A stretch of DNA of 64,000 bases from Paratinospora sagittata (taxonomy: Eukaryota; Streptophyta; Magnoliopsida; Ranunculales; Menispermaceae), in contig CM069593.1 of NCBI GenBank assembly GCA_035771175.1, positions 38,906,741-38,970,740 on the forward strand. The letters are read 5' to 3'. Position numbers and translations under genes: made by a program. Every line of letters starts with the position of its first letter. Positions within the stretch are counted from its first letter, which is position 1. The notes beneath the pieces are model-generated. The model did not search any database. It worked only from the letters and a program-made list of their open reading frames with translations, and was not told where the DNA came from. Shown here in pieces: positions 22,301-33,861 of the stretch.

Positions 22301-23768
22301 ATCATTGCCCATCTCTCAGAATCATCACTAATGGAGACATCAAGACTCTCACAACACCACCACCCATTACTACCAGCCCCACCTGTTGTCCCTTCCATAG
22401 ACATCGATTTGAACCGAATCGTACTGATGGAGATTCAAATTGCCAAAAAAAATGCAAATCGACCAGAATTGGTTGATCTACGATTGAATCGTACGATTCT
22501 ACTGGGTCGTTGTTTTATGGGAAAAAAAAAAACGTTTTTTTTTTTTTTTATAAATTTGGGGGGTTTTGAAAAGTTATTAATTTAACTTCTTCAAAACCCT
22601 AGGGGAGCAACAAAAAAAAAAGGTTTCTGGTGTTTCCTCTTGCCTTCTTCTCCACTTGCAATAGACCAAACAGCAAGCTTAGGTCACTCTTGTCCCCCTC
22701 CAACTTGGATCTCTACTTTTTCCGTTGTTTTGGTTTCTCCAAGCAAGAAGATTTCAGATTTCATTCTCTTACAAAGAAAGCAAAGAAAAAATAAAGATTT
22801 GTGACTTCTATCTCTTTCTCTCTTTGATTCAAGTTTTAGGGCTTATTTGTGTGTTACTTTCTCTTTGTTGTTTTTGGAGTAGATTTCTTTATCTTCGAAG
22901 ATGAGTAAAAAAGAGGATAAGACTTGGGAGCATTGCACCACTATTCACCCAAATAATAAGAGTTATTTGAGGTGAAATTATTGTGGGAGGGATTTTTATG
23001 GAGGGGTTTTTGAATGAAACACCACTTGGCAAAGACACAAGAATGTCAAAGAATGTGTTAGTGATCCTGATGAAGTTAGTTCATTTTTTAAGGATCTATT
23101 GCAATGAAAGGAGAAAGAAAAGGAAAATAAAGAAGATGAGATGTATGATACAAGAGGAAGAAGACATGAATTTGTCGATCTTGAAGTTGAAAAATAAGTA
23201 GGAGTAAGTAGGGAGGAGACACTGCTAAAGGAAAGGGGGTGATTGATCGTTTTTTTAAAAAGAAAAGGCAAGCAAATTACCCTTAATAAGCATTAGAAGA
23301 AGGGTGAAAGAGAAAAAATTTGCCAAAAATTTGCTAGATTTTTTTTTATTGCGACAACATTGCTTTCAATGCGGTTAAAAGTCCATATTTTGATGATATG
23401 GTTTAGTACATGTCTACTTTTGGACAAGGTTTGAAGCTACCAAGCTACCATGAGCTGAAAAATCCATTACTTGAAAATTAAGTGAAGTATGTTGAGGGCC
23501 TTCTTGAAGAGTATAAGAAGGAATGGAAGAGTGCAAGTTGTATCATAATGTCAGATGGTTGGATAAACGGAAGAAATAGAACAATAATTAATTTTGGTGA
23601 ATAGTCCTAAGAGGACTATATTTCTTAAGTTTGTGGATGCTTCTGACATTATAAAGAATGATGAAAATATTTCATCTCCTTGATAGTGTGGTGGAGGGAG
23701 TGGAGGAGGAAAATATTGTTCAAGAGATTACAAATAGAGCTTCAACACATGTGAATGTTGGGGAAATG

Positions 23769-24147
23769 TTGCTTCAATGGGATGGTCTTTCCACCAATAT
23801 GTCATTATGGGCGTTTCCTGATGATCGTTTGCTTCCTAGTCGACTAAGGGGCTATTGGCACATTGTTGTTTTTGCGGTAGTCTGGTCTATTTCGAAAGAG
23901 CAAAACACTCGTATTTTTTATAATCAGGAATCTGATATCAGGGTTATTTTGGATGCTTCTTTCTTTTTAGCTTCTCTCTGGGTTAGTGATAGTAAGCTTT
24001 CAAGAGTATTCTTTGGGGGATTGGTTGAGGGGATGGAATCCTGTTTTGTCCAGTTTTGACCGTTAATTCTATATTTAGTTCCAGTTGTATTTTCTGTATA
24101 GTTTTTTTTATTAATACAATTCTTTTTGTTTCTTGTCAAAAAAAAAA
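23769..24147 (+). mobile_element. 5'-truncated LINE insertion with 16-bp target duplication
   Basis: GAATGTTGGGGAAATG occurs at 23753-23768 and again at 24148-24163, exactly flanking a 379-bp segment that ends in ten As. The insert encodes the C-terminus of an L1-type ORF2 product (HIVVFAVVWSISKEQN, then ASFFLASLWVS), closely similar to the minus-strand LINE at 38905-40260 (FAVIWSVWKERKAHLF, SSFFLACLWVS). Both share a TTTCTTGT-A(n) 3' end. Removing the insert and one copy of the duplication restores the hAT reading order. Confidence 0.93.
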
Positions 24148-24936
24148 GAATGTTGGGGAAATGCTGATGGATAAGAGGAAGCACTGATTTTGGTCTCCAT
24201 CTGCTGCACATTGCCTACACTTGATGCTAGAGGACATTGGTAGATTACCCATCCATGCAAATGTCATCAATAAATGCCGAAGAATTACAGTGTACATCTA
24301 CAATAATTGTTAGGTTTTGAACTTGATGAGAAAGTTCACCAATGGAGAGGATTTGGTTAGGCCTACAGTAACACACTTTGCTGCATGTTATCTCACTATG
24401 AAGAGCATGCATTTGCATAAGTCAGCGTTGGTTTCCTTATTTGCTTCAGAGGAATGGCAAAAGAGTTCTTATGCAATGAAGAAAGGGAGGGCTATTAGAG
24501 ACATCATTTTGTCTAATGCAAAATCTGAAAATCTATCAAATATTGCATAAAAAGCACAATTCCTCTTGTGAAGGTCCTTTGGCTTGTTCACCCTGATGAA
24601 AGGCCATTAATGGGTAATGTATATGAAGCGATGGATTGTGCAAAGGAGGCCATTGCTAGAAATTTGGGCAGTGTGAAGAGGAGATATAAGGCCGTTTGGG
24701 AAATAATTGATAAAAGATGGGATCTTCAATTGCACAAGCCTCTACATGACACAAGTTACTTTATGATGAGAGAAACAATGTAGCTTACAAGAGAGCCACT
24801 AAAATACCTGGTATGTGAAGTATTGGTTCTTGAACAATGTATTGATTTGATTAAATTTATGATGCCTCTAACTTTATAATTTGAGTTTCTAATTGGCATA
24901 AGTTGGCAATAAGGATTTTGAGTCTAACTTGTAGCC

Positions 24937-25402
24937 CTTCTGATTGCAAGCGAAACTCAAATACATTTGAGCATGTAAGTGCTTAGAATTAGAGTTAAAC
25001 TTTTAAGTTTATAATTATAAATTATAATCTTTAATTTGTTTAGTGTTTATTAAATTTGACTTTCCTTTCTTTTATTTTACTAGATCCAAATTTGACTTTC
25101 CTTCCTTTTATTTTCCTTCTGGTTGCAAGCGGAACTAGAATACATTTGAGCATGTAAGTGCTTAGAATTAGAGTTAGACTTTTAAGTTTATAATTATAAA
25201 TTATAATCTTTAATTTGTGTAGTGTCTATTAAATTTGACTTTCCTTCCTTCTATTTTCCTTCTAGTTGCAAGCGGAACTAGAATACATTTGAGCATATAA
25301 GTGCTTAGAATTAGAGTTAGACTTTTAAGTTTATAATTATAAATTATAATCTTTAATTTGTGTAGTGTTTATTAAATTTGACTTTCCTTCCTTTCATTTT
25401 GC
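24937..25402. repeat. three tandem copies of a 143-bp unit in the hAT gene
   Basis: Units start at 24937, 25116 and 25259 with CTTCT(G/A)(A/G)TTGCAAGCG. Copies 2 and 3 are about 143 bp each, and copy 1 carries about 36 extra bases from a partial duplication of its end. They lie between the coding blocks before and after, probably in an intron. Confidence 0.85.
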
Positions 25403-25937
25403 TAGATTCACTCTAAGAAGCGCAACTGCCTAGAGCAAAAACGATTGAATTCACTTATATTTGTAGAATACAATTTGCAACTTCAACTTCAAAAAAAAAA
25501 AGCAGTTTGAATCGAGAGAACAAAATTATGGTCTAATTTGTCTATTTGACTTGAATTCAGATGATGAGGGGATCACAAAAAAATGAAGATCTGGTACGTC
25601 CAGAAAGCAACTCGTGGTTGGATTTAGCCAAGTGCTTTGGAGAAGAAAAATGCGAAGGAGGCAATGCTCCTATGTCACAAAGAAAAGGTATTTAAAATTT
25701 TTAGCATTACAAATATACAATTTGATTTGGTTTCTAACGACAAAACTTTTAATTTCAAATGAAGTATTAAAGCATTTACATTGTTTTATCGGACCAAGGA
25801 ATATGCAATACGTCACTCCTAGTGATAAAGGAAAAGGAGTGATGCAAGAAGAGAATAAAGAGGAAGAAGATTCTTCTAAAGAAGAGGATGACAAGGAAGA
25901 AGAACAAGGAGCAGTACTAGGCTTAGTTGATGCGTGA

Positions 25938-28900
25938 GAAGATGAAGAGAATGAGAAGGATGAAGAATGAATGAATAAGTGTTCAAGTTTTTTGAATGTA
26001 ATTATGTAAATAGGTTTAAGCCTTTAAGGTGTTTCATTTTTTATGTAAATGAAGATTAGAATGCACTTGAAAGTTGAAATGATGAATTGTAACCTTATCT
26101 TAACCTTATTTTGATATTTGATGCCTTAAAATCTTTAAGGAATAGTGATATAGATTTTATTTTTGAAGGTTGAGGCTTAGTTTTGAATCTTTTGAAAAGC
26201 ATTTTAGATAAATAAATACTATTACATTAATTCAGATTTTTTTATATTTATTTTGTAATTTTTTAGAAAATCGAAAAAAAAAACCTTACAATTTACTATT
26301 CAATTTGAATCCCACCCCTAACAACTTTGCGATTCGATTTCCGATTTGAAAACTATGGTCCCTTCACTATAAATTCAATCATGATGTGGAACAATCATCA
26401 TCTATTACCACCCTCAGCAATTGTGCAGGTTCCTACGTCTTCTATTGTACATTGAAGCAATTTGATTACTATGACTATGTGACAGGCTGACAGCCACCAA
26501 CTTCATCCAACAAGTTGCCCAACATCCTTGACTGACTCATTGTAAATCATTTAAGCATGGTCATCAAAATCATGGATTAGAAGCAAATCATTTTGAGGCT
26601 CGATGGATCGAATTGGGATTCGAATGATGAATTGTAAGATTCACGATACATATGTGAATTGTCTATTTGTATATATTAAGTATTTATAGAGTTATAAAAA
26701 TATTAGTGTTTTTAGCAAATTTATGATTTGGACCAATTCACTACTATTCAGTCCGATTCACTAGCGATTTGGACTAATTCACTTACGATCAAGACCGATT
26801 TATTTACGATTGACAGGTATAACGATTTAAGAATCTAATTTGAATTGTTTTGAGGTAAATCGAAGCGTGAATTGTATGATTCAACGATTCAAATCACGAT
26901 TCTGACTACTAAGCATCTAAGTCAAAATTCCAAAATATATTAGCGAAATTAATTGGGTCCTATATTAGTAGCATAATGTCTCATCTGCTGCATATGAAGT
27001 GGACAAAGACAAGATCATATAATTTTTTCAAAGTCTCAATCTATTTCATCTCTTCTAGTGGACCCAGTTGATCATGCTTCAATTCCTTCCACGACCTAAG
27101 CAGGATGTACCTTGAGATGAAATTTGTGCAGTTGACATGACATTGATGAGACAACGATTTGACCTATTGAAAAGTGCAGAATCCATTTTCTAATTTCTAG
27201 AAGTTTAGGTCCCTTGCTCTAGTTTCTCAAAAGCAAATGACCTAAACTCTAAAAATTCCAAAAAAAAGGGATGAAATCAATCACTACATCATTTATATAT
27301 AAATTTACCATGAAAAAGCAAAATTAAAAGTGCACCAAACTTACCAGCATTATGAAGGGGAAGAATATGGTCCATCTTCATCAACAACTTTGATAAAGGA
27401 CAGTATGTGCATTGAGCAGCTACTTTAATGCTTTGTTCAGTCAATTTGATGGCCTCAAATTGATAGCTCATAGACCTCTTATATCTATCTACCATCTACC
27501 ATCCAAGCACCTTCACAATTGGCCCTCGGATGTCTCAACTATTTTGAAGCTATCCCAAAGGGCAGTATTAGTTATAATTTCCTCAACGTTCCAATAATCC
27601 TATTGCCTCTAATGTAACCATATCACCATTCAGAAAAAGAACATTTGGCAAGCCAAACTTGTTTTGTAAACCATTTAGATAGGTGATATAGCTAGTTGCA
27701 GATCCAATATGTGCATCCACCCCATAAAACTAGCTTCTTGAAAGAATAATGCAAATCCATGATGGTACATGAAAAATCTCAATGTCTATGCATCATCCCC
27801 AACTTTTTTCATAGCAAGCATATTCCAAACGTCCTTCAACATCATGCCTACATAATTGGTTGTGCAAGGGATTTGAATGATATGATACATGGAGCTACTA
27901 ATTATCATTTCACCTCACTCATTGAAGTTGGGAACATTATTAATCACAATTTGCAAGAGATTCTTCTTTCCAGTCCCTAAATCACTATTAAAAGTTCGTT
28001 GTGAACGTTGCATTGCTGTTCTGATAGCATTTTGTTACATCAATGGAATTCAAGAAAATAGCTTTACCATCAAAACAAGCACAAAGTTGAAGGCTGAAAT
28101 TCTTATTATGACCTAAATTTTAGCTACTATTCACTCATGCAGGCATTCCTTCCATTTTCTAAATGTTCATTCATGCTTAAGAACATCTAAACTTTTGCCA
28201 TTGCCTCCCTATATTCCTTTGGGCAACTAGAGCATTATGCCACATTCCCATAACTCCTTACAATGGAACATTTTAATCTAAAAACACCACCAGTTCCTAT
28301 ATTACTATAATAATAATAAATAAAGTTCTGTTTACTGCTATCAATGGGCTACATATGATGCCAACCACTATCATCCTCCGCATATCCTTGAACTAGCATG
28401 AAGATGCTTAGGGAACAAAATAAATTATGCACACATATACCATAAGTGGCACCAAATGTTGTTAAGGCATCAAGGTGATATGATATCTAGGTAATTTGAC
28501 CTACATAAACAAATGGTGCCTAACAATGCCTAGGCAAGTCCCAAGTGACAAGAAAAAATATATATTTGTAGGTCCCCCAAACAATTTAATAAGGAAATGC
28601 GAACACAAATATACACAGTGAGAATGAACAACAATACCGTGATCAAGAATTTAAGAATCACTAAGAATTTACACACATCGAGAGCAACCATAACTACTAA
28701 CTCACTATTACCAATTACACTAAGCGGCAAATAAAAAGACTCCATATAATTTTCATGTTCCAGAAAGATAAATAGATAACTTTAGTCTTTCGCTCAATCA
28801 AGCATTGATCTAATTTTTTTTAATCATAATAAAGGGATTAAAATGACCAAACAAAGATACCGAGCTTCTCATGTTAGATTGCTGCAAGGTATGCCTTATA

Positions 28901-29584
28901 ATAAATTAGGCAATGTCAAATATGGGCATTAAAAATTGCACATGCTTATTTTCTTTAATACAAAAAACAAAATATAAATCTCAACCTCAATCTATTTCCT
29001 CAAACCTTTGATAGTTCAAAAAAGCCAAAATTCTCAAGCATTAGCCATCTCTAAGTGATGTTCGGGCACTCCCTAGCTTATCAAAATGCTTAAACATCCC
29101 TTAATGCCTTGACGGTACCAGGTGGAATTGTGGATCACGCCCTCCCTAATTTCCCCACCATTATTGAATACTAATAAAGAAACTGAAGTGGAGGAAGTAA
29201 CAACTTCGATATTCTACTACATCAATGACTACCTTATCTTGCAAAGGACTGGTTTGACTAAAGGTGGCACTTAGATATACATCTATTTTTTTAAAAAGAG
29301 CCAAAAATTCCCAATGATTTCAATTTCAAAAAACCACCCCAAGTAAAAGGAAAGCAATACCATCTAAATCTTGCTTAATCAAGAGAGGGGGTGAGGCGGG
29401 GAATTGTGAATGACGTATGCAAAGAATTGTTCTTAAACTTCCAGACTTATAACAATCAGGCAACAATTAATTAAAAACCTCAATCAAATCAAACACCTAA
29501 AAAGCCACTTCAACTTATCACATTGATCACAATTGCATCACCCAAAACAGAAGTCTCATTGAGAAGAAGCCTTAGGGTTCACAT
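25938..29584. other. intergenic stretch, no recognised gene
   Basis: The first kilobase is rich in GATTC/AATCG and may be the hAT element's terminal region. The span 27290-28130 contains minus-strand open stretches without family motifs that I can name, possibly an old retroelement. No tRNA-like or RNA gene signal was seen. Confidence 0.4.
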
Positions 29585-29590
29585 TTTATT
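29585..29590 (-). terminator. AATAAA polyadenylation signal of the PRELI-like gene
   Basis: The minus strand reads AATAAA 90 nt past the stop codon at 29680. It is the only canonical signal in the first 100 nt downstream. The position is normal for a plant 3' UTR. Confidence 0.55.
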
Positions 29591-29679
29591 ACAAGAAAAT
29601 TGTAGCAAATCCCCAAACCCATCTGAATGGGGTGTTGTGATTAACGCTCAACAACAACCAAAAAAAATAAAAAATTGAA

Positions 29680-30237
29680 TTACAGAGAGATGCCATTGGA
29701 CTCAGATTCCAAATACTTACAGATCCTCTCCATCACCTCTCTCCCCTTAACGCTATTCTGCAAGAACCTCTCGGCGCAGCGCTGCTCCACCTTCTCCGCC
29801 ATTGATGCCAACGCCGACAGCGGCTTTATCCGAATACTTGTCTCCTGCCGGCACACCGTCCACGCCGCCGGATTCTCCGGGTGCGGCTCGTACCAGCTTC
29901 TCTCCTCCACTTCCAGAAACTTCTGCAAGCTCACGTTCCTCGCCGTGATCTCCATTGAACGCGCCGGCGCATCCACCACCGACGATTCCACGCAGTGGCA
30001 TATCTCTTGGCCAATCATCTTCCGCAGGAACCACGGGCCCGGCGTGTGGACCGTGATGGCTCGTGTCGTGTAGAGCTTGCCGGTGTTAGGGTCGAGTCGG
30101 CGGTTTAAGGTGTCGACGTCGAGGATGTGGGAGAGAATTCGCTTGTTCTCTGGGTCGGTGAATTTGCGCCATGATGCGGAGGTTACTCGCTCCCATGGAT
30201 GCTTGTACGTATGTTCTTGCGTGTATGCTTTCACCAT
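29680..30237 (-). CDS. PRELI/MSF1-like mitochondrial phospholipid-transfer protein
   Basis: The 185-aa protein starts MVKAYTQEHTYKHPWERV and covers the complete PRELI/MSF1 domain of the Ups1/PRELI family. Its proteins carry phosphatidic acid or phosphatidylserine across the mitochondrial intermembrane space with a TRIAP1/Mdm35-type partner. Visible family features are the opening Y-x-H-x-Y-x-x-PWE block (residues 5-17), WRKFTDPEN (22-30), the SHILDVDTLNR strand (35-45), the TPGPWFLRK turn (62-70), CHCVESSVVD (76-85) and a C-terminal helix EKVEQRCAERF...GREVMERICKYLE. The length agrees with plant members (about 180-190 aa), and it is a single exon. The frame stays open for 46 codons upstream to 30375, but that extension is low-complexity, and MVKAY is the conserved start. 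The gene is much richer in GC than its surroundings. The family is certain; the exact lipid substrate is not. Confidence 0.95.
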   Translation of the reverse strand: MVKAYTQEHTYKHPWERVTSASWRKFTDPENKRILSHILDVDTLNRRLDPNTGKLYTTRAITVHTPGPWFLRKMIGQEICHCVESSVVDAPARSMEITARNVSLQKFLEVEERSWYEPHPENPAAWTVCRQETSIRIKPLSALASMAEKVEQRCAERFLQNSVKGREVMERICKYLESESNGISL

Positions 30238-30438
30238 TGTTTTGTTGTGTAGTGGAGGCGATGGGATTTGAAGGGTGTGGGAGTGGTGGTAAGCGGGGGG
30301 TTTGAGCGAAAGAAAGAAAGTTAAGGGCTGGTTTGGTTTTGGATTGTGGGATTCTAAGATCACTCGCTTGCACATGTTGAGAGCGTTAATGTCGATGGTC
30401 TTCGGTGGTGTTGGACGTCTTTTGCACGTTTAGTGGGG

Positions 30439-30535
30439 GTTAGGGTTGACTTGTGTGGGCTTGGTTGCCAAGACGAGGCCCTTCCCATATTGGGCCCAAA
30501 CGCTTTTTAGGTTTGAGTACGGGGTGACGTGGCAG
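30439..30535 (-). promoter_or_regulatory. promoter-proximal motif cluster of the PRELI-like gene
   Basis: Within 200-300 bp upstream of the start codon lie TTGGGCCCAA (30490-30499), TGGGCT on the plus strand (30456-30461), GGGCC at about 30477, a telobox-like GTTAGGGTT (30438-30446) and TGACGTGGCA (30525-30534). TGGGCC/T site II elements, often with teloboxes, are known from promoters of plant nuclear genes for mitochondrial and growth-related proteins and are bound by TCP factors. The ACGT core fits bZIP binding. The role here is inferred from position and gene function. Confidence 0.55.
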
Positions 30536-30559
30536 ATATAATGATTTTTTTTTATTTTT

Positions 30560-33500
30560 TTTTTCTAGGATTAGCTTGGGACCAAATTACTTTTAGAGCG
30601 CTTATGTTTATACAAATTATTATTATATAAAATGACCTAACTTGAGTTTACTAAAAAAAAACCCATAGATTTGACAATTTTCACTGTTCTCTTTACCCGC
30701 TGGTATGTTCTTCTACATTTTCATTCTTGCAATATTACTTTCAAAAAGACTTTCTTTTCCATCTCATTTCATCACTATTTTAATGTTAGAGAATAAATTT
30801 TAAAGGTGTAGGGAACATCAAAAGAGTCTCTAAGGCTGCGATTGACATTTACTTTAAAAATAATTTTTACAAAAAATTAGAAAATAATCTCATTTTCAGT
30901 TTATTTATAGTTTCTAATTTTATGTTTGATATTATATTCAAGAATTATTTTCAAAATTTTAAAACAAGAAAAAACTTGTTTAATTTGTTCAAATTTTCAT
31001 ACAAATCAAGTGGTAAAAAACTTATGTGAGTCCTATTAAATACAAAAAACAACATTTATATATTTTCTAAAAACAAGTCATTTTCTTAACTTTTTTCTAA
31101 AAACAATTTTTAAATCCTATCAAACTAAACAAGTGTTTTTGTAACTTTTTTTAATTTTTATTTTTAAATACTTCATTCTAAACACTGCCTAAAATATCCC
31201 ATAAGCCTTTGTTTGATTGGTAGAAAGTTAAGCAACAAAATACTTGTCATTTCAAACTTCATAGTATCAATATGGTGGGAAGAAAATAAAGTATAGTATT
31301 AATATGGTGGGGAGAAAATCAAGTAAGGGTAATAGCGAACAACAATCCAAGGTGAGTTTCTTAGGTCTCTTTGTGTTCTTTTTTTAAATTGGGGTGTAGT
31401 TTGGCACGTATTGAAATACACCCCTCGATTCGAACTATGATACATACAAAGTCTCTTGATTCTGTATTATGGTATAAAATCGACTCTCTTGGTTTTGCAC
31501 TGTGGTACACAACTGAGAAAAAGGGGTTTGGTAGCAGAATACTAACTTTTTTTTAATGTCAATTTTGTTATTTTAATTTTCAATTGTGACGCACACTTTT
31601 GTGTAACAAATTTGAACACACACAATTAATTTGTGTAACAAATTTGAACTCATGATAACTTTAAGCTTGGATAAGTTCTGAATTAAATATGTTTTGTACA
31701 ATTGTATTATATATAACATAAAAATTCAAGTATAATATGAACAAAAGGACAAAAGCAAGTGACTTGTTTTTTTCTTAACCAACGGACAAAAGGCTCAATG
31801 TCTGTTTCCAAAGCAGGCTCCGTAGTGTAAAGGGTTATCTGTATCCATTTTTGTCCGCACCCTAATTTTTGCAACCCCTACCTCCTCACTTCAAATAAAA
31901 AAATCACGTAATCCTTAATGTACCCATTAAAAACACTGTATATACCCCATATGTTTTACAAATTTTTAACAAGAGAATAAAGAATGTTTTTGGTAGGTCT
32001 ATTAAAAACTTAATTTAAAAAAATAAAAATAAAAATAAAAGTAAAAAACTGGGTTTTACGGATTTTTAAGAGAAAGGGGGTAATAATTCAAATGAAAAGA
32101 GCTTCTTTGAAAAAAAAAAAAAAAGGGCAAAAAACCCTAAGTTAAATATTAATTAGACAATACCACCATAAACATGGTAAATATATTAGATTGATGCTCA
32201 ATCTCGTTTACAGTGCATACTCCAAAAAAAGAAAAAAGAAGAAAAAAAAATACATGAATAAAAAAATTTATACCGACTCCAATGTTACCTAAAAATAAAA
32301 TAAAAAACAAAAAAAGGAACATAAAACAGTGTCCTCTTTTTTCTATTTTTTTTTTGAGAAAAAAAGGTGTAATCAACTCCACCGGGATTGAGCATATTTG
32401 CATTCCCATATACCCAAATAAAAGGTAGCATTAAATAACTGAAAGCTAGTATCAAATTTTGTTAGATCAACTATTATATGAATATGGCGAAAGCAAATTA
32501 TTATATGAATATGGAAGAAGCGAATTCATGTAACCAACCCCGTTTAAATGAGAAAAGAATTTGTTTAATAAATTTGGATATAAAAAGCTAATGAAGTCAT
32601 TGTCTCTCATATATGCTAAAAATGCTATTTTGAGTTTCATAACTCACCATAAAAAGATAGAATCATGGCTTTCAAAGAAGAAGAAAAAAAGAAAAGAATA
32701 GAATGCTGAAAATGATCATTCCAAACGTCTTAGGAATGAAGCAATACAGACAATATGTAGCATACTCTATATTCTAACTATTTTATAGTTGAACATATTC
32801 AAAGCAGTGAAGTAGAATAAATCCCTAACAAAGAATAACCTTTAAAAAAAAATAAAAAAAAATAAAAATAAAAATCCCTAGATGATATAATGCAACCATA
32901 ACTCATCATCTACGGACCTCATCTTCAAAAGATACTTTGATCCTTGTTAAGCCGAAGGCACCACCATTACTAGATAACAAGAAACACAAAAAACCACATG
33001 CTTTTCACAATAATCCAACATTTTCTGCACTAATTCAGCCACACCACATAGAAAGCATCTCAGAAAAGAATTCCATCGGATCAAACCAATTAAAAGAAAA
33101 ATAAATAAAAAATTGCTGATCCATTTAAAGATTTGCTTGATGGGACAGTGAGTTATTAACAACCTGAAATATGACAGTTTTGCCTTGTTATTTAGAGCAT
33201 TAAGACGCAACCTTTTAGAAAGTATATAAGGAAGGGACATATACAGTCTCGAGACTGTACTAAATTCATTTACAGTTAAAAGACTTTAGAACAAAAGGCA
33301 GACTGTCACATCAAGAGCACCAACTTTATAGTTTCAGATCACTACTGAAGTTCCAAACCTCCTTTCACATATTATTCATTTCATTTGCACTTTAAAATAG
33401 CTAACAAAAAAGCTTTCATGACTTTTGTGTAGATACATTGCATCCCTCAATGTTGGTGAAGGTGGCAAAGTAGATCAACAACTCAAGAATTGAGAAACCC

Positions 33501-33772
33501 CTTCAGTTTTTACAATGACTTATCCTAACTAATGTTAAGGGCGGCCTTGCTAGAAATGATGAATGTATAAACCCCAAAGCAGAACAACTTTCCCCTGGTT
33601 CCACCAAAAGGCAAAGCAAGAGAAGAAAAACGAGCCAACATATCTGTATCTACATATTTTTTCTGTCAATCCATACGCCATGTAATTTCATTTAATGAAG
33701 CAGTACCAAGTTCACCTTACTCCCCTAGATGGTTTCCTTGACAAATGCACTACCATATAGAGGACCTTATTC

Positions 33773-33778
<6 letters not shown>
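30560..33778. other. AT-rich intergenic stretch without gene
   Basis: It contains homopolymer and A-rich runs (30545-30570, 32110-32125, 32220-32250) and two near-identical ATTATATGAATATGG(C/A) segments at 32470 and 32500. No coding frame with family motifs was seen on either strand. Confidence 0.45.
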
Positions 33779-33779
<1 letters not shown>

Positions 33780-33804
<25 letters not shown>

Positions 33805-33806
33805 AA
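33780..33806. repeat. (AAAG)n microsatellite
   Basis: An uninterrupted AAAG run of about seven units lies just past the last exon relic of the decayed gene on the minus strand. Confidence 0.9.
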
Positions 33807-33861
33807 AGCAGAATTCTAGATCTCTCTCAGCTTTTCTTCCTTTCTTCAAACGGACTAAAGT

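Larger units (their letters stand above)
18080..22389. other. long AT-rich intergenic stretch without gene
   Basis: No convincing coding frame was found. Upstream neprosin exons were looked for and not seen. A C-rich run occurs at about 20661-20690. Short ORFs at 20793-20987 and 21018-21281 show no family motifs and no splice-supported context. Two hairpins are listed separately. Confidence 0.45.
22901..25937 (+). pseudogene. hAT-superfamily transposase (BED finger, DUF659, C-terminal dimerisation region), decayed
   Basis: The start ATGAGTAAAAAAGAGG (22901) is followed by TWEHCTTIHPNNKSYLR, a stop, then NYCGRDFYGGVF and KHHLAKT in shifted frames: this is a BED zinc finger. Next come DDM, YMSTFGQGLKLPSYHELKNP, a VEGLLEEYKKEWKSASC stretch, IIMSDGW-NRTIINF and FLKFVDASDIIKN (23390-23670), typical of DUF659. 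HCLHLMLEDIGRLP, LMRKFTNGEDLVRP and SLFASEEWQKSSYA follow (24210-24550), then EAMDCAKEAIARNLG and WEIIDKRWDLQLHKP (24600-24760). The C-terminal part KRNCLEQKRLNSLIFVEYN-like, in broken frames (25420-25500), ends in an acidic tail. Stops, frameshifts, a LINE insertion and tandem repeats in the apparent last intron show it is dead. Flanks rich in GATTC/AATCG (22390-22510 and 26300-26900) may be its subterminal regions. Confidence 0.85.

Noticed and set aside
22331..22585. 84-aa frame with His/Pro-rich start
   Set aside because: No homology visible, ends in a T-run translated as poly-Phe; more likely hAT flank or intergenic.
25614..25937. 107-aa frame with acidic tail as a separate gene
   Set aside because: Its acidic end is the C-terminal part of the hAT pseudogene and the opening residues are out of frame with that product.
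29753..30373. Overlapping frames of 64-132 aa on both strands in the PRELI locus
   Set aside because: They are shadows of the GC-rich PRELI coding frame; only the frame with the conserved domain is real.
30238..30375. 46-codon N-terminal extension of the PRELI protein
   Set aside because: Open by chance; Pro/His-rich, no targeting character, and the family starts at MVKAY.
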